From Rhizobium sp. BK316 (lineage in GTDB: Bacteria > Pseudomonadota > Alphaproteobacteria > Rhizobiales > Rhizobiaceae), in contig NZ_JACHZR010000008.1 in the NCBI RefSeq assembly GCF_014193695.1, positions 1 to 64,000 on the forward strand: 64,000 nt of DNA. Direction: 5' to 3'. The position numbers and the translations under genes were made by a program. Positions 37,509 through 47,735 of the stretch are shown one piece after another; within the stretch, counting starts at the first letter, position 1, and each line of letters starts with the position of its first letter. Below the pieces are notes generated by a model. The model was not told the origin of the DNA. It was given only the letters and a program-made list of their open reading frames with translations, and did no database searches.

Positions 37509-38150
37509 ACCGATCGGCAGCACGTCCCGACGCATTTTTGCGGCGTAATAAGCCCAGAAAAGCCGGGCTGCCACAGAGCGCCAGGGCGACCAGATTTCTG
37601 CAAGCCCTGCAAGCACTTTGGCCTGCGGGCGCTCCACGAGACCGAATGCCGCAGCAACCGCTGCCTGGAGGGCCACATCACCCGCCGGAAAAACATCCAC
37701 ATGCCCGCCGCAGAACATCAAATAGACCTCTGCGGTCCATGGCCCGATTCCCTTCTGCGCCGTCAGTTCCGCGAGCGCCTCGGCGGGCGGTTTTTGGACC
37801 AGGGCTTGCAGATTGATTCGTCCGGAAGCGACGGCTTGCGCAATCCGCGTCAGCGTGTCGGCCTTGGCACGGGAAAGCCCGAATTCGCGCCAGGCTTCGG
37901 GATGAAGCAGTATGTAAGTCTCCGCGCTCAGCGATCCGCTCTCGGGCTGCATCCGCCGCCAGATCGCCTCCGCACTGGCACGCGAGACCATCTGCGAAAC
38001 GATGATATGGGCAAGGCCGGCAAAACCCGGCTCGCGCAGCCTGAGCGGCACAGGCCCCGCTTCTTTGGCAATCGAAACGAGCCGTGGGTCGAGAACAAGA
38101 AGAGCGGCGAGCCCCTCCTCGATATCCTTTTCATTGCTGATGACCTGCAC
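37506..38150 (-). CDS. DNA-3-methyladenine glycosylase family protein (AlkA-like HhH-GPD)
   Basis: Base-excision repair glycosylase for alkylated purines, about 214 residues. The helix-hairpin-helix KGIGPWTAEVYLMF is followed by the GPD loop with the catalytic Asp in VFPAGDVALQ. The GTG at 38148-38150 is preceded by GAGGCAAG and avoids overlap with the divergent gluQ. Starts up to 38198 are open. The stop codon lies inside the terminal repeat of the neighbouring element, so the last residues may have been altered by its insertion. Confidence 0.87.
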   Translation of the reverse strand: MQVISNEKDIEEGLAALLVLDPRLVSIAKEAGPVPLRLREPGFAGLAHIIVSQMVSRASAEAIWRRMQPESGSLSAETYILLHPEAWREFGLSRAKADTLTRIAQAVASGRINLQALVQKPPAEALAELTAQKGIGPWTAEVYLMFCGGHVDVFPAGDVALQAAVAAAFGLVERPQAKVLAGLAEIWSPWRSVAARLFWAYYAAKMRRDVLPIG

Positions 38151-38190
38151 CTTGCCTCGCGATCGCTTCAAATCCGTGCCAGAAGAAAGC

Positions 38191-39072
38191 ATGATCACGA
38201 CACCGCGTCAAAAACCCGTCTTCCGTTTCGCGCCGAGCCCCAATGGACCTTTGCATCTCGGTCACGCGCTGTCGGCTTTCCTCAACGACGACATGGCAAG
38301 AGCCATAGAAGGCCGGCTGCTGCTGCGCATTGAAGACATCGATCTGACGCGCTGTACACCCGAATTCGAAGCCGGCATCTACGCCGATCTCCAATGGCTT
38401 GAGATCGAATGGGAGCAGCCGGTGCGCCGCCAGTCGGAACATTTTTCCGAATATCAGGCAGCCCTTCATTCGCTGATCGAACGCGGATTGGTCTACCCTT
38501 CCTTCCTGACGCGCGGCGAGGTCAAAACCCGCGTTGCGGCTTACGAGCGGGTAAACCGCCCCTGGCCGCGCGATCCCGACGGCACGCCGCATTATCCCGC
38601 TGATGACCGCGACCGCAGCGAGGACGAGCGCGGCACAATGCTGGCCTCCGGCCTGAAACATGCTTGGCGTCTGGACATGCACCGGGCAATGGATCTGGTC
38701 GGCGAACCGCTGTTCTGGACGGAAACCGGCGACGAAAGAAAAGGTGAAATCCTGGCCGAGCCCGCCGCCTGGGGCGATGTCGTTCTCTCGCGCTCGGATG
38801 CGCCCTCCAGCTACCATCTGTCGGTCGTCATCGATGATGCGCTGCAGGGCGTGACCCATGTCGTGCGCGGCCTGGACCTTTTCCACGCCACCTCGGTGCA
38901 CAGGCTGCTGCAGAGGTTGCTCGACCTGCCGCAACCGGCCTATCACCATCATCGCCTCGTCGTGGACGCAGATGGTCGGAAGCTTTCCAAAAGCCAGGGC
39001 GATACCGGCCTTGCGGACCTGCGTGCGAAGGGACTGTCAGTTGCCGGTATTCGCCGCCTTGTCGGACTTTGA
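38191..39072 (+). CDS. gluQ: Glutamyl-Q tRNA(Asp) synthetase
   Basis: GluQ attaches glutamate to queuosine in the anticodon of tRNA(Asp). It is a 293-residue truncated class I synthetase without an anticodon-binding domain. The HIGH-like motif is HLGH in APSPNGPLHLGHALSAF, and the KMSKS-like motif is KLSKSQGD. It starts about 40 bases from the divergent glycosylase gene and its 3' end overlaps yihY by 36 bases. Confidence 0.94.
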   Translation: MITTPRQKPVFRFAPSPNGPLHLGHALSAFLNDDMARAIEGRLLLRIEDIDLTRCTPEFEAGIYADLQWLEIEWEQPVRRQSEHFSEYQAALHSLIERGLVYPSFLTRGEVKTRVAAYERVNRPWPRDPDGTPHYPADDRDRSEDERGTMLASGLKHAWRLDMHRAMDLVGEPLFWTETGDERKGEILAEPAAWGDVVLSRSDAPSSYHLSVVIDDALQGVTHVVRGLDLFHATSVHRLLQRLLDLPQPAYHHHRLVVDADGRKLSKSQGDTGLADLRAKGLSVAGIRRLVGL

Positions 39073-40008
39073 ATCGGCAGCGCGGTCACGCCCGACCACC
39101 GAGAAGGTTCGCGAGAAATTGCGCAGCACCCGGAACTTCATCAGAGCCGCATTGATCTCCGCGCCGACGATGAAGATGACGCCCACCATGTAGAGGAAGA
39201 TGAGTGCGATCATGACGGACGCCAGACCGGCATAGGTGGCAGTGTAATTGGCGAAGGTCGCCAGATAATAGGCGAAGATCAGCGCGCCGACGAGCCAGGA
39301 CAGCAAAGTCAGAAACACGCCGGGAATGACATCGAAGACACGGCGCTTGCCGGCGGGCAGCCAGAGATGGACGACGAGCAGGGCGATGGTGAGCATGACG
39401 AGCGTACCATAGATGCGCCAGCCGAAAACGATTTCGAGTGTGTCTACGATGATGGGCAGCCATTGACGGATCGTCGCAGGAAGCCATTCGAGACTGTCGT
39501 TATGCAGCAGCCAATCGCGCGCGTAATCGAGGCCGACAGGAACCGCCACGAGCAGAATGCTGATGGCCGCGACAATGATGACTGCGACAAGGACATAGCC
39601 GAGGCTGAAAAGACGTGTCAGGTACCATGGCCTGGTTTCCTGTACTCGATAGGCACGGTTGAGCGAGATGCGTAGCGCCTCAACACCGTTCGAAGCAAAA
39701 TAGGCGGCCGCCAGCACAGAGATCGTGAGAAGCCCGCCACGCGGGATTGTCAGAACTTCGACGAGTTGATCCGAAAGCGGTTTGGCGATGGCCGCCGGCC
39801 AAGTGTCGAAGATGAAATGGATCGCGTAATTCGAAAACTGGTCCGCACCAAGAAAATTGGCAAGCGCCGTCCCGAAGATCAGAAAGGGGAAAACCGCAAG
39901 CAGGCTGGAGAGCGCCACATGACTTGCCATGGCAAAGCCGTCATCGTCAATGAGGTGGCAGATGGCGTCGTAGACCACGTCATAGAGCGTGCGCAGGGCT
40001 TTCGGCAT
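39037..40008 (-). CDS. YihY/virulence factor BrkB family membrane protein
   Basis: A 323-residue inner membrane protein with about six transmembrane helices. Family landmarks are ALSSLLAVFPFLIF, ISLNRAYRVQETRPW and FAYYLATFANYTATYAGLASV. Its function is not settled. GGGAAG before the ATG supports the start; the longer open frame upstream runs through the divergent SDR gene and is rejected. The last 36 bases overlap gluQ tail to tail. Confidence 0.9.
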   Translation of the reverse strand: MPKALRTLYDVVYDAICHLIDDDGFAMASHVALSSLLAVFPFLIFGTALANFLGADQFSNYAIHFIFDTWPAAIAKPLSDQLVEVLTIPRGGLLTISVLAAAYFASNGVEALRISLNRAYRVQETRPWYLTRLFSLGYVLVAVIIVAAISILLVAVPVGLDYARDWLLHNDSLEWLPATIRQWLPIIVDTLEIVFGWRIYGTLVMLTIALLVVHLWLPAGKRRVFDVIPGVFLTLLSWLVGALIFAYYLATFANYTATYAGLASVMIALIFLYMVGVIFIVGAEINAALMKFRVLRNFSRTFSVVGRDRAADSKSDKAANTGN

Positions 40009-40076
40009 TCGGCTTCCCAATGGTATCCTTCCGGCGAATATGGGAAATGAGTCCCATTTTGTACAGGAATCATTGA

Positions 40077-40910
40077 ATGGCCGACCAGCGCACCATCGTC
40101 GTGACCGGATGCTCTTCCGGCATCGGCGCTTATTGCGCGCGCGCCTTGAAGGCGGATGGCTGGCGGGTCTTTGCGACCGTGCGCAAGACCGATGACCTAA
40201 CAGCGCTGGAAGCCGACGGCGTCGAAGCCTTTCTGATGGACTACACGCAGCCCGACACAATCTCGGCTCTGGTGGGCGCCGTGGCTGAACGCAGCAACGG
40301 CCGGATCGATGCGCTGTTCAACAACGGTGCCTATGGGCAGCCGGGCGCGGTCGAGGATCTCTCGACGCAGGCGCTGCGCGACCAATTCGAAACCAATGTC
40401 TTCGGCTGGCACGAACTGGCCAGGCAGGTCATTCCTTTCATGCGCCGGCGCGGCCAGGGCCGTATCGTGCAGTGTTCCTCGATCCTCGGCCTAGTGCCCT
40501 ATCGCTATCGCGGCGCCTACACAGCCTCGAAATTCGCGCTCGAAGGCCTGAGCATCACCCTGCGCATGGAACTGCAGGGAAGCGGCATTCACCTCAGCCT
40601 GATCGAGCCGGGGCCGATCACCAGCCGCTTCACGGCAAACGCGTTGGCGAAGATCAAAGAACATATAGACCTGGAAAACTCGCCCCATGCCGTCGAGTAC
40701 CGCCGGCAGCTTGCCCGCCTTGAAGGCTCAGGTCCGGTGAACCGCCACAAACTTGGCCCCGAGGCGGTCTATGCAGTATTGACGCGTGCATTGAACTCGA
40801 AAAATCCGAAGCCACATTATCCCGTAACGACTCCGGCCAAGCAGGGCATATTGCTGAAGAGGCTGCTTCCGGCCGACCTCTTCTACCGCCTGATGCGCTG
40901 GACGGACTGA
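40077..40910 (+). CDS. Short-chain dehydrogenase/reductase (classical SDR)
   Basis: 277 residues. NAD(P)-binding motif TGCSSGIGAYCARAL near the N-terminus, the NNGAYGQPG segment, and the catalytic Tyr and Lys in YTASKFALEG (about residue 147). The substrate is unknown. Three further genes follow on the same strand with short gaps (HIG1-like, PduO, rhomboid), so this may head an operon. Confidence 0.9.
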   Translation: MADQRTIVVTGCSSGIGAYCARALKADGWRVFATVRKTDDLTALEADGVEAFLMDYTQPDTISALVGAVAERSNGRIDALFNNGAYGQPGAVEDLSTQALRDQFETNVFGWHELARQVIPFMRRRGQGRIVQCSSILGLVPYRYRGAYTASKFALEGLSITLRMELQGSGIHLSLIEPGPITSRFTANALAKIKEHIDLENSPHAVEYRRQLARLEGSGPVNRHKLGPEAVYAVLTRALNSKNPKPHYPVTTPAKQGILLKRLLPADLFYRLMRWTD

Positions 40911-40928
40911 AAAAGAAAAGAGATTGCC

Positions 40929-41132
40929 ATGTCCACGGTCACCTACGTCATCGCGATCATCGTCATGGGCCTCGTTGCCCTGGTGCTGATCCGCGGCCTG
41001 TTCAACATGATGAAGGGTGGCGATGCGAACCTTTCCAACAAGCTGATGCAGCTTCGCGTGCTGCTGCAGGCGATCGCCGTCATCCTGATCATGCTGACGC
41101 TCTGGCTGACCGGCGGCGGACGCCCGAGCTGA
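40929..41132 (+). CDS. Twin transmembrane protein (HIG1-like)
   Basis: A 67-residue protein with two transmembrane helices (about 5-25 and 42-61) joined by a charged loop FNMMKGGDANLSNKLMQLR, the pattern of the HIG1 domain. Mitochondrial relatives associate with cytochrome oxidase; a respiratory role here is inference. It is 18 bases after the SDR gene and 14 bases before the PduO gene. Confidence 0.85.
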   Translation: MSTVTYVIAIIVMGLVALVLIRGLFNMMKGGDANLSNKLMQLRVLLQAIAVILIMLTLWLTGGGRPS

Positions 41133-41146
41133 TCCGAGAGCAGGCA

Positions 41147-41725
41147 ATGGTAAAGCTCAACAAGATCTACACCAGAACCGGCGATAACGGCACGACCGCG
41201 CTGGTCTCTGGCCCACGCCGCACCAAGCACGATCTGCGTGTCGAAGCCTACGGCACGATAGACGAAACCAATTCGGCGATCGGCGTCGCAAGATTGCATA
41301 CGACGGAGCTAGCCGAACTCGACGCCATGCTGGCGCTGATCCAGAATGATCTCTTCGATCTCGGCGCAGATCTCGCCACGCCTGAAACCGGTGAGCCGCC
41401 AGCCTACGAGCCGCTGCGTATCGTAGAGAGCCAGGTCATCCGCCTGGAGCAGGATATCGACAGGCTGAACGCCGACCTTGAACCGCTGAAATCCTTCGTT
41501 CTTCCGGGCGGCAGCGCCGCGGCCGCCCATCTGCACCTTGCCCGCACGATTGCGCGCCGCGCCGAACGGCTGATGGTAGCGCTTACCCGCAGCGATGGAG
41601 AAATCGTGAGTGCCGCGGCACTCCAATACGTCAACCGCCTCTCCGATTTCCTGTTCGTAGCCGCCCGCCATGCAAATAATGATGGCAAGGCGGATGTGCT
41701 TTGGGTTCCTGGAAAAAACAGGTAG
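41147..41725 (+). CDS. Cob(I)yrinic acid a,c-diamide adenosyltransferase (PduO type)
   Basis: This enzyme transfers the adenosyl group of ATP to cob(I)alamin, giving coenzyme B12. The 192 residues contain the ATP-binding start YTRTGDNGTTAL, the RVEAYGTIDETNSAIG motif and the C-terminal YVNRLSDFLFVAARHAN. No other cobalamin gene is nearby. It is likely cotranscribed with the HIG1-like and rhomboid genes. Confidence 0.93.
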   Translation: MVKLNKIYTRTGDNGTTALVSGPRRTKHDLRVEAYGTIDETNSAIGVARLHTTELAELDAMLALIQNDLFDLGADLATPETGEPPAYEPLRIVESQVIRLEQDIDRLNADLEPLKSFVLPGGSAAAAHLHLARTIARRAERLMVALTRSDGEIVSAAALQYVNRLSDFLFVAARHANNDGKADVLWVPGKNR

Positions 41726-41762
41726 GTTCGCAGCCATCACGATCGCCCGGGGGCAGGCCTTC

Positions 41763-42548
41763 ATGTTCATACCACTACACGATGCCAATACGCTGAAACA
41801 CATCAGGGTTCAGTGGGTCACACTCGGCCTGATGGCGGCGAACATCGCCGCCTGGATCTTCACGACATTTGAAAGCGAACAGGCCGCGCAGGCCGCAACC
41901 GTTGGCCTCGGTTATATTCCAGCCGTCGTCTTCGGCTATCGGGAGCTGGCGCCGGGACTGGAAATCGTGCCGGAAACGGCAACCTACATCACCTACTCCT
42001 TCATCCATACGAGCTTCTGGCATCTTGCCGGCAACATGATCTTCCTCTGGGTCTTCGGCGACAATGTCGAGGATGCGATGGGGCACCTGCGCTTCCTCGT
42101 CTTCTACCTCGCCTGCGCTGCGGCCGGCGCCCTTTGCCATGGCCTGCTGATGACGACGTCGGAAGCACCGCTCGTCGGCGCATCGGGTGCGATTTCAGGC
42201 GTGGTCGCTGCCTATCTCATGCTGCATCCGCGCGTGCGGGTCTGGGTCCTGGTCTTCTTCCGTGTGCCATTGCCGCTGCCGGCTTTCATTCCGCTCCTGC
42301 TCTGGGTCGGCCAGCAGTTCTTCATGCTGCTGATCGATCCCAACGGCAACGTCTCCTGGGGTGCGCATGTCGGCGGCATCATCGCCGGCGCCCTGCTCGT
42401 GCTTGTGCTGCGCCGGCCCAACGTCCCGCTCTTCGACCGTCAGATCGTCACGCCGCGTGCCGTCCGCGACCAGCCGATCCCCGTCCGCGTCACCGCCTCA
42501 GGCATGCCCGTGCCGCCGCGCCTGCCCTGGGGGCGGGACAAGCTTTAA
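41763..42548 (+). CDS. Rhomboid family intramembrane serine protease
   Basis: 261 residues with six or more transmembrane segments. The oxyanion residues HLAGNMIFLWVFGD, the catalytic Ser in GASGAISGVV and the catalytic His in WGAHVGGIIAG are all present, so the protease should be active. The start MFIPLHDANT matches family starts and sits about 37 bases after the PduO stop. Confidence 0.92.
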   Translation: MFIPLHDANTLKHIRVQWVTLGLMAANIAAWIFTTFESEQAAQAATVGLGYIPAVVFGYRELAPGLEIVPETATYITYSFIHTSFWHLAGNMIFLWVFGDNVEDAMGHLRFLVFYLACAAAGALCHGLLMTTSEAPLVGASGAISGVVAAYLMLHPRVRVWVLVFFRVPLPLPAFIPLLLWVGQQFFMLLIDPNGNVSWGAHVGGIIAGALLVLVLRRPNVPLFDRQIVTPRAVRDQPIPVRVTASGMPVPPRLPWGRDKL

Positions 42549-42550
42549 TA

Positions 42551-42578
42551 TTGACGTGAACGTAAACGTTAATATATT
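42551..42578 (+). promoter_or_regulatory. Promoter of etfBA overlapped by three phased ACGT half-sites
   Basis: TTGACG (42551-42556) and TATATT (42573-42578) with a 16-base spacer form a good sigma70 promoter. Within it, ACGT occurs three times at six-base intervals (42554, 42560, 42566), in the context gaACGTaaACGTta. Such repeated ACGT with spacing of six resembles operators of MerR-type LiuR regulators of branched-chain and fatty-acid catabolism. The regulator assignment is inference. The leader to etfB is about 150 bases. Confidence 0.6.
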
Positions 42579-42731
42579 GCCATTCAAATCGACCGGCCGC
42601 GTCACGGAAGCGTTGTATTTGGAGGAAAAACGCGTATCCATGTCGCCATTCGACAATCGGAGCGGCGTCCAAGCGCGCATTTTCCCAGACGTCTCTGTTG
42701 AAGGCCCATCTCTGTTCGAAGGAAGGACCCC

Positions 42732-43481
42732 ATGAAAATTCTCGTCCCAGTCAAGCGCGTTGTCGATTACAACGTGAAGATCCGCGTCAAGCCGGATGGA
42801 TCGGGCGTCGACCTTGCCAACGTCAAGATGTCGATGAACCCGTTCGACGAGATTTCGGTCGAGGAGGCCCTTCGCCTGAAGGAAGCCGGCAGGGCCGAGG
42901 AAGTGGTCGTCGTCTCGATCGGCCCCGCCAAGGCCGAGGAAACACTTCGCACGGCGCTTGCCATGGGTGCCGACCGCGCCATCCTTGTCGAGACCGATGA
43001 TGCCGTCGAACCACTCACCGTGGCAAAGATCCTCAAGGGTGTTGCCGACGCTGAAAAGCCGGGTCTGATCATCGTCGGCAAGCAGGCGATCGACGATGAT
43101 TCCAACCAGACCGGCCAGATGCTCGCGGCCCTCCTCGGCTCCGCCCAGGCGACTTTCGCATCCAAGGTCGAAATTGATGGCGACAGCGCCACCGTCACCC
43201 GCGAAATCGACGGCGGCCTGCAGACGATCAAGGTCAAGCTTCCGGCCGTCGTGACGACCGACCTGCGTTTGAACGAGCCGCGCTACGCAACGCTGCCGAA
43301 CATCATGAAGGCGAAGAAGAAGCCGCTTGACAAGAAGAGCCCGGCTGATTTCGGCGTTTCCACCGCGCCGCGCCTCAAGGTGCTGAAGACGGAAGAACCA
43401 TCCGGCCGCAAGGCGGGCGTGAAGGTGAAGTCGGTCGCCGAGCTTGTCGACAAGCTCAAGAATGAAGCCGGCGTCCTCTAA
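42732..43481 (+). CDS. etfB: Electron transfer flavoprotein subunit beta
   Basis: EtfB pairs with EtfA to carry electrons from acyl-CoA dehydrogenases to ETF:ubiquinone oxidoreductase. 249 residues, with the conserved start KILVPVKRVVDYNVKIR and the adenine-nucleotide-binding region. The recognition loop is LNEPRYATLPNIMKAKKKPL. AAGGAAGGA precedes the ATG. etfA follows after 23 bases. Confidence 0.97.
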   Translation: MKILVPVKRVVDYNVKIRVKPDGSGVDLANVKMSMNPFDEISVEEALRLKEAGRAEEVVVVSIGPAKAEETLRTALAMGADRAILVETDDAVEPLTVAKILKGVADAEKPGLIIVGKQAIDDDSNQTGQMLAALLGSAQATFASKVEIDGDSATVTREIDGGLQTIKVKLPAVVTTDLRLNEPRYATLPNIMKAKKKPLDKKSPADFGVSTAPRLKVLKTEEPSGRKAGVKVKSVAELVDKLKNEAGVL

Positions 43482-43504
43482 GGTTCGAGAAAGGAATTAC
43501 GACC

Positions 43505-44434
43505 ATGGCCATTCTTCTTCTGGCTGACCACGACAACGCAACCCTTTCCGACCAGACTGCCAAGGCCCTGACGGCTGCGTCTCAGATCGGTGGTGACATC
43601 CACGTTCTCGTCGCCGGCAAGGGAGCAAAGGCTGCCGCCGACGCGGCTGCCAAGCTTTCCGGCGTCTCCAAGGTGCTGCTCGCCGAAAGCGACGAGCTCG
43701 CCAACAATCTCGCCGAGCCGCTTGGCGACCTGATCGTCTCTATGGCCAGCAGCTACGACACGATCGTCGCCGCTGCGACCTCCACCGGCAAGAATGTCAT
43801 GCCGCGCGTCGCAGCTCTGCTCGACGTCGCCCAGGTCTCCGAAATCATCGAAGTGGTTTCGCCCGACACCTTCAAGCGCCCGATCTATGCCGGCAACGCG
43901 ATCCAGACGGTGCAGGCGAGCGACGCCAAAAAGGTCATCACCGTGCGCACCGCTTCCTTCGCCTCCGCTTCCGGGGGCGGCTCGGCTGCCGTTGAAGCAA
44001 TCCCCGCCGTTTCCGGTCCGGGCCTTTCGAATTTCGTGTCCGACGCGCTGTCGGCCTCCGAGCGTCCGGAACTGACCTCCGCCAAGATCATCATTTCCGG
44101 CGGCCGCGCGCTCGGCTCCGCCGAGAAGTTCAAGGAGGTCATCCTGCCGGTCGCCGACAAGCTCGGTGCAGCCGTCGGCGCCTCGCGTGCCGCCGTCGAT
44201 GCCGGTTACGCCCCTAACGACTGGCAGGTCGGCCAGACCGGCAAGGTCGTCGCCCCGCAGCTCTACATCGCCTGCGGCATCTCCGGCGCCATCCAGCATC
44301 TCGCCGGCATGAAGGACTCGAAGGTCATCGTCGCCATCAACAAGGACGAGGAAGCTCCGATCTTCCAGATTGCCGACTATGGACTTGTGGCCGATCTCTT
44401 CGACGTCCTGCCGGAGCTCGAAAAAGCCCTCTGA
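43505..44434 (+). CDS. etfA: Electron transfer flavoprotein subunit alpha
   Basis: FAD-binding subunit of ETF, 309 residues. The N-terminal domain begins MAILLLADHDN. The C-terminal FAD domain shows SGGRALGSAEKF, VGASRAAVDAGY, QVGQTGKVVAPQLYIACG and the closing AINKDEEAPIFQIADYGL. AAGGAATTACGACC lies before the start. A hairpin terminator follows, separating it from the hydroxybutyryl-CoA dehydrogenase gene. Confidence 0.97.
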   Translation: MAILLLADHDNATLSDQTAKALTAASQIGGDIHVLVAGKGAKAAADAAAKLSGVSKVLLAESDELANNLAEPLGDLIVSMASSYDTIVAAATSTGKNVMPRVAALLDVAQVSEIIEVVSPDTFKRPIYAGNAIQTVQASDAKKVITVRTASFASASGGGSAAVEAIPAVSGPGLSNFVSDALSASERPELTSAKIIISGGRALGSAEKFKEVILPVADKLGAAVGASRAAVDAGYAPNDWQVGQTGKVVAPQLYIACGISGAIQHLAGMKDSKVIVAINKDEEAPIFQIADYGLVADLFDVLPELEKAL

Positions 44435-44502
44435 TCGGGCAGATTGCCTTCTTTTCGCACTTGCGAATGACTGGAAAATTGTCTTCTATCGGTCTACTAC
44501 TT

Positions 44503-44532
44503 TTGCCGGGCGATCTTTCGTCCGGCAATTTC
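44503..44532 (+). terminator. Hairpin terminator after etfA
   Basis: TTGCCGGGCGA pairs with TCGTCCGGCAA (one G-T pair) around a TCTT loop and is followed by TTTCATATAAAA. It lies about 70 bases after the etfA stop and about 50 bases before the next gene. The T-run is short, so termination may be partial. Confidence 0.55.
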
Positions 44533-44580
44533 ATATAAAAATACCGGCAGCGCGGGGGTGGTGCCGGGCGGGGGTTGGAG

Positions 44581-45462
44581 ATGAGTGCGGTGTTGAAGAA
44601 TATTGGTATCATCGGTGCGGGTCAGATGGGCTGCGGCATCGCGCATGTTTCGGCCGCCGCAGGATATAAGGTTCACATCTACGATCTCTCTCAGGACCGC
44701 ATTGAATCCGGCCTTGCCACCATCAACGGCAATTTTGCGCGCCAGGTGACGAATGGCAAGATGACTGACGAAGAGCGCAGCGCGGCGCTTTCGCGCATCA
44801 CCGGCTCCGCGGATGTCAACGACCTCGCCCCTTCCGATCTCGTCATCGAGGCGGCGACCGAGGATGAAAACGTCAAGCGCAAGATCTACACGCAGGTCTG
44901 TCCGGTGCTGAAGCCGGAAGCGATCCTTGCCACCAACACATCTTCACTGTCGATCACCCGGCTCGCGGCGGCGACCGATCGCCCCGAGCGCTTCATGGGC
45001 ATCCATTTCATGAACCCGGTGCCGGTCATGAAGCTGGTGGAACTGGTACGCGGCATTGCAACGGAAGAGACGACCTTTTCCGCCGCCCGGGAATTCGTCG
45101 CGTCGCTGGAAAAGACCGTCACGGTCGCCGAGGATTTCCCGGCCTTCATCGTCAACCGCATCCTGCTGCCGATGATCAATGAAGCGATCTATACGCTTTA
45201 CGAGGGCGTCGGCACTGTCGATGCCATCGATACCGCCATGAAGCTCGGCGCCAACCATCCGATGGGTCCGCTGCAGCTTGCCGATTTCATCGGCCTCGAT
45301 ACCTGCCTCTCGATCATGCAGGTGCTGCATGACGGTCTCGCCGACAGCAAATACCGCCCCTGCCCGCTGCTGGTGAAATATGTCGAGGCTGGCTGGCTTG
45401 GCCGCAAATCCGGCCGCGGCTTCTACGACTATCGTGGCGAAACACCTGTTCCGACGCGCTAA
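44581..45462 (+). CDS. 3-hydroxybutyryl-CoA dehydrogenase
   Basis: Oxidises (S)-3-hydroxybutyryl-CoA to acetoacetyl-CoA with NAD(P). 293 residues: Rossmann motif IGIIGAGQMGCGIAHVSAAAG, catalytic region IHFMNPVPVMKLVELVRG, and C-terminal helical domain with GANHPMGPLQLADFIGLD. Its place behind etfBA suits beta-oxidation or butyrate and PHB-related chemistry. Commonly named hbd or hbdA; I leave the symbol open. Confidence 0.94.
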   Translation: MSAVLKNIGIIGAGQMGCGIAHVSAAAGYKVHIYDLSQDRIESGLATINGNFARQVTNGKMTDEERSAALSRITGSADVNDLAPSDLVIEAATEDENVKRKIYTQVCPVLKPEAILATNTSSLSITRLAAATDRPERFMGIHFMNPVPVMKLVELVRGIATEETTFSAAREFVASLEKTVTVAEDFPAFIVNRILLPMINEAIYTLYEGVGTVDAIDTAMKLGANHPMGPLQLADFIGLDTCLSIMQVLHDGLADSKYRPCPLLVKYVEAGWLGRKSGRGFYDYRGETPVPTR

Positions 45463-45540
45463 GCTGGCCATAGCCTGAACAGGCGAGTGGAACAAATGCC
45501 CGCGACGTGCTTTCCTTGCCGTGAACGGAAGGAAAATGCC

Positions 45541-45633
45541 ATGTCGAGCGAATTGCCGATGTTCCTGCTGCAGTGCTGCGTCCTGATCGGACTTGCAGGC
45601 GTTTTCCTCATTCGCGGCGCCGGCGACCCCTGA
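45541..45633 (+). CDS. Possible 30-residue membrane peptide
   Basis: A short frame MSSELPMFLLQCCVLIGLAG followed by VFLIRGAGDP. It has a strong ribosome binding site (GGAAGGAAAA, about five bases before the ATG) and one predicted transmembrane helix. It fills the space between the hydroxybutyryl-CoA dehydrogenase and the converging TlpA gene. No homologue is known to me; it may be chance. Confidence 0.4.
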   Translation: MSSELPMFLLQCCVLIGLAGVFLIRGAGDP

Positions 45634-45642
45634 AGGCCGCTC

Positions 45643-46305
45643 CTACAAACCTACAGCACCCTTGATCAGCGCCTTGGCGTCCTCGCTGTCCCACGCAGCC
45701 GGACCGTTCATGGCGGAGATCAGGCAACCCTTGTCATCCAACAGCAGAGTGACCGGAAGGCCGAAGGCAAGGCCTTCCTTCTTCAAACTGTTGAAGACGC
45801 CGATCGTGTTGTCGCGATAGAGCTGCAGCGCATCGACACCGATTTCGCTGAGAAACGCTTTCGGCTTCTCGTCGTCGCCGGTGTCGATATTGACCGGCAC
45901 GACTTGGAATTTGTCGCTGCCCATTTCCTTCTCCAGCGCATTCAGCGCCGGCATCTCCTCGCGACATGGCACGCACCATGTGGCCCACAGATTGAGAAGC
46001 ACCGTCTTGCCCGAGAAATGATCGAGCGTCATCGGCTTGCCGTCGGGACCGTTGAAGGCCACGGTTTCAAGCTTCTTCGGCGGGTTGGCAGCGACCATCG
46101 CGGCGACCTGACCCTTCATGAGCGGCGTCAGACTGGCGGCGCGCTCCTTCGTCAGCGGGCATTCGGCCGAGGCGGCATCACCGACGCCATTGCCAATGCC
46201 CGTCTCCTTCACGTATACCGCTGCCGCACCGGCAACAACGCCTGCAACGGCGGCGATTGCGATCAGTTTCACGGACGGCAGGCCGAAGGGTTTTTTCGTC
46301 GTCAT
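45643..46305 (-). CDS. TlpA-family thiol:disulfide reductase, membrane-anchored
   Basis: 220 residues: an N-terminal anchor (about 12-34, LIAIAAVAGVVAGAAAVYV) followed by a periplasmic thioredoxin-like domain with active site WCVPCREE. TlpA-like proteins reduce copper centres or cytochrome c apoproteins. The start has GGAG six bases upstream. It is divergent from argH with only 26 bases between the start codons, so each promoter must lie partly inside the other gene. Confidence 0.9.
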   Translation of the reverse strand: MTTKKPFGLPSVKLIAIAAVAGVVAGAAAVYVKETGIGNGVGDAASAECPLTKERAASLTPLMKGQVAAMVAANPPKKLETVAFNGPDGKPMTLDHFSGKTVLLNLWATWCVPCREEMPALNALEKEMGSDKFQVVPVNIDTGDDEKPKAFLSEIGVDALQLYRDNTIGVFNSLKKEGLAFGLPVTLLLDDKGCLISAMNGPAAWDSEDAKALIKGAVGL

Positions 46306-46331
46306 TACATTCTCCAGGACGGGCATCTTCC

Positions 46332-47735
<1,404 letters not shown>

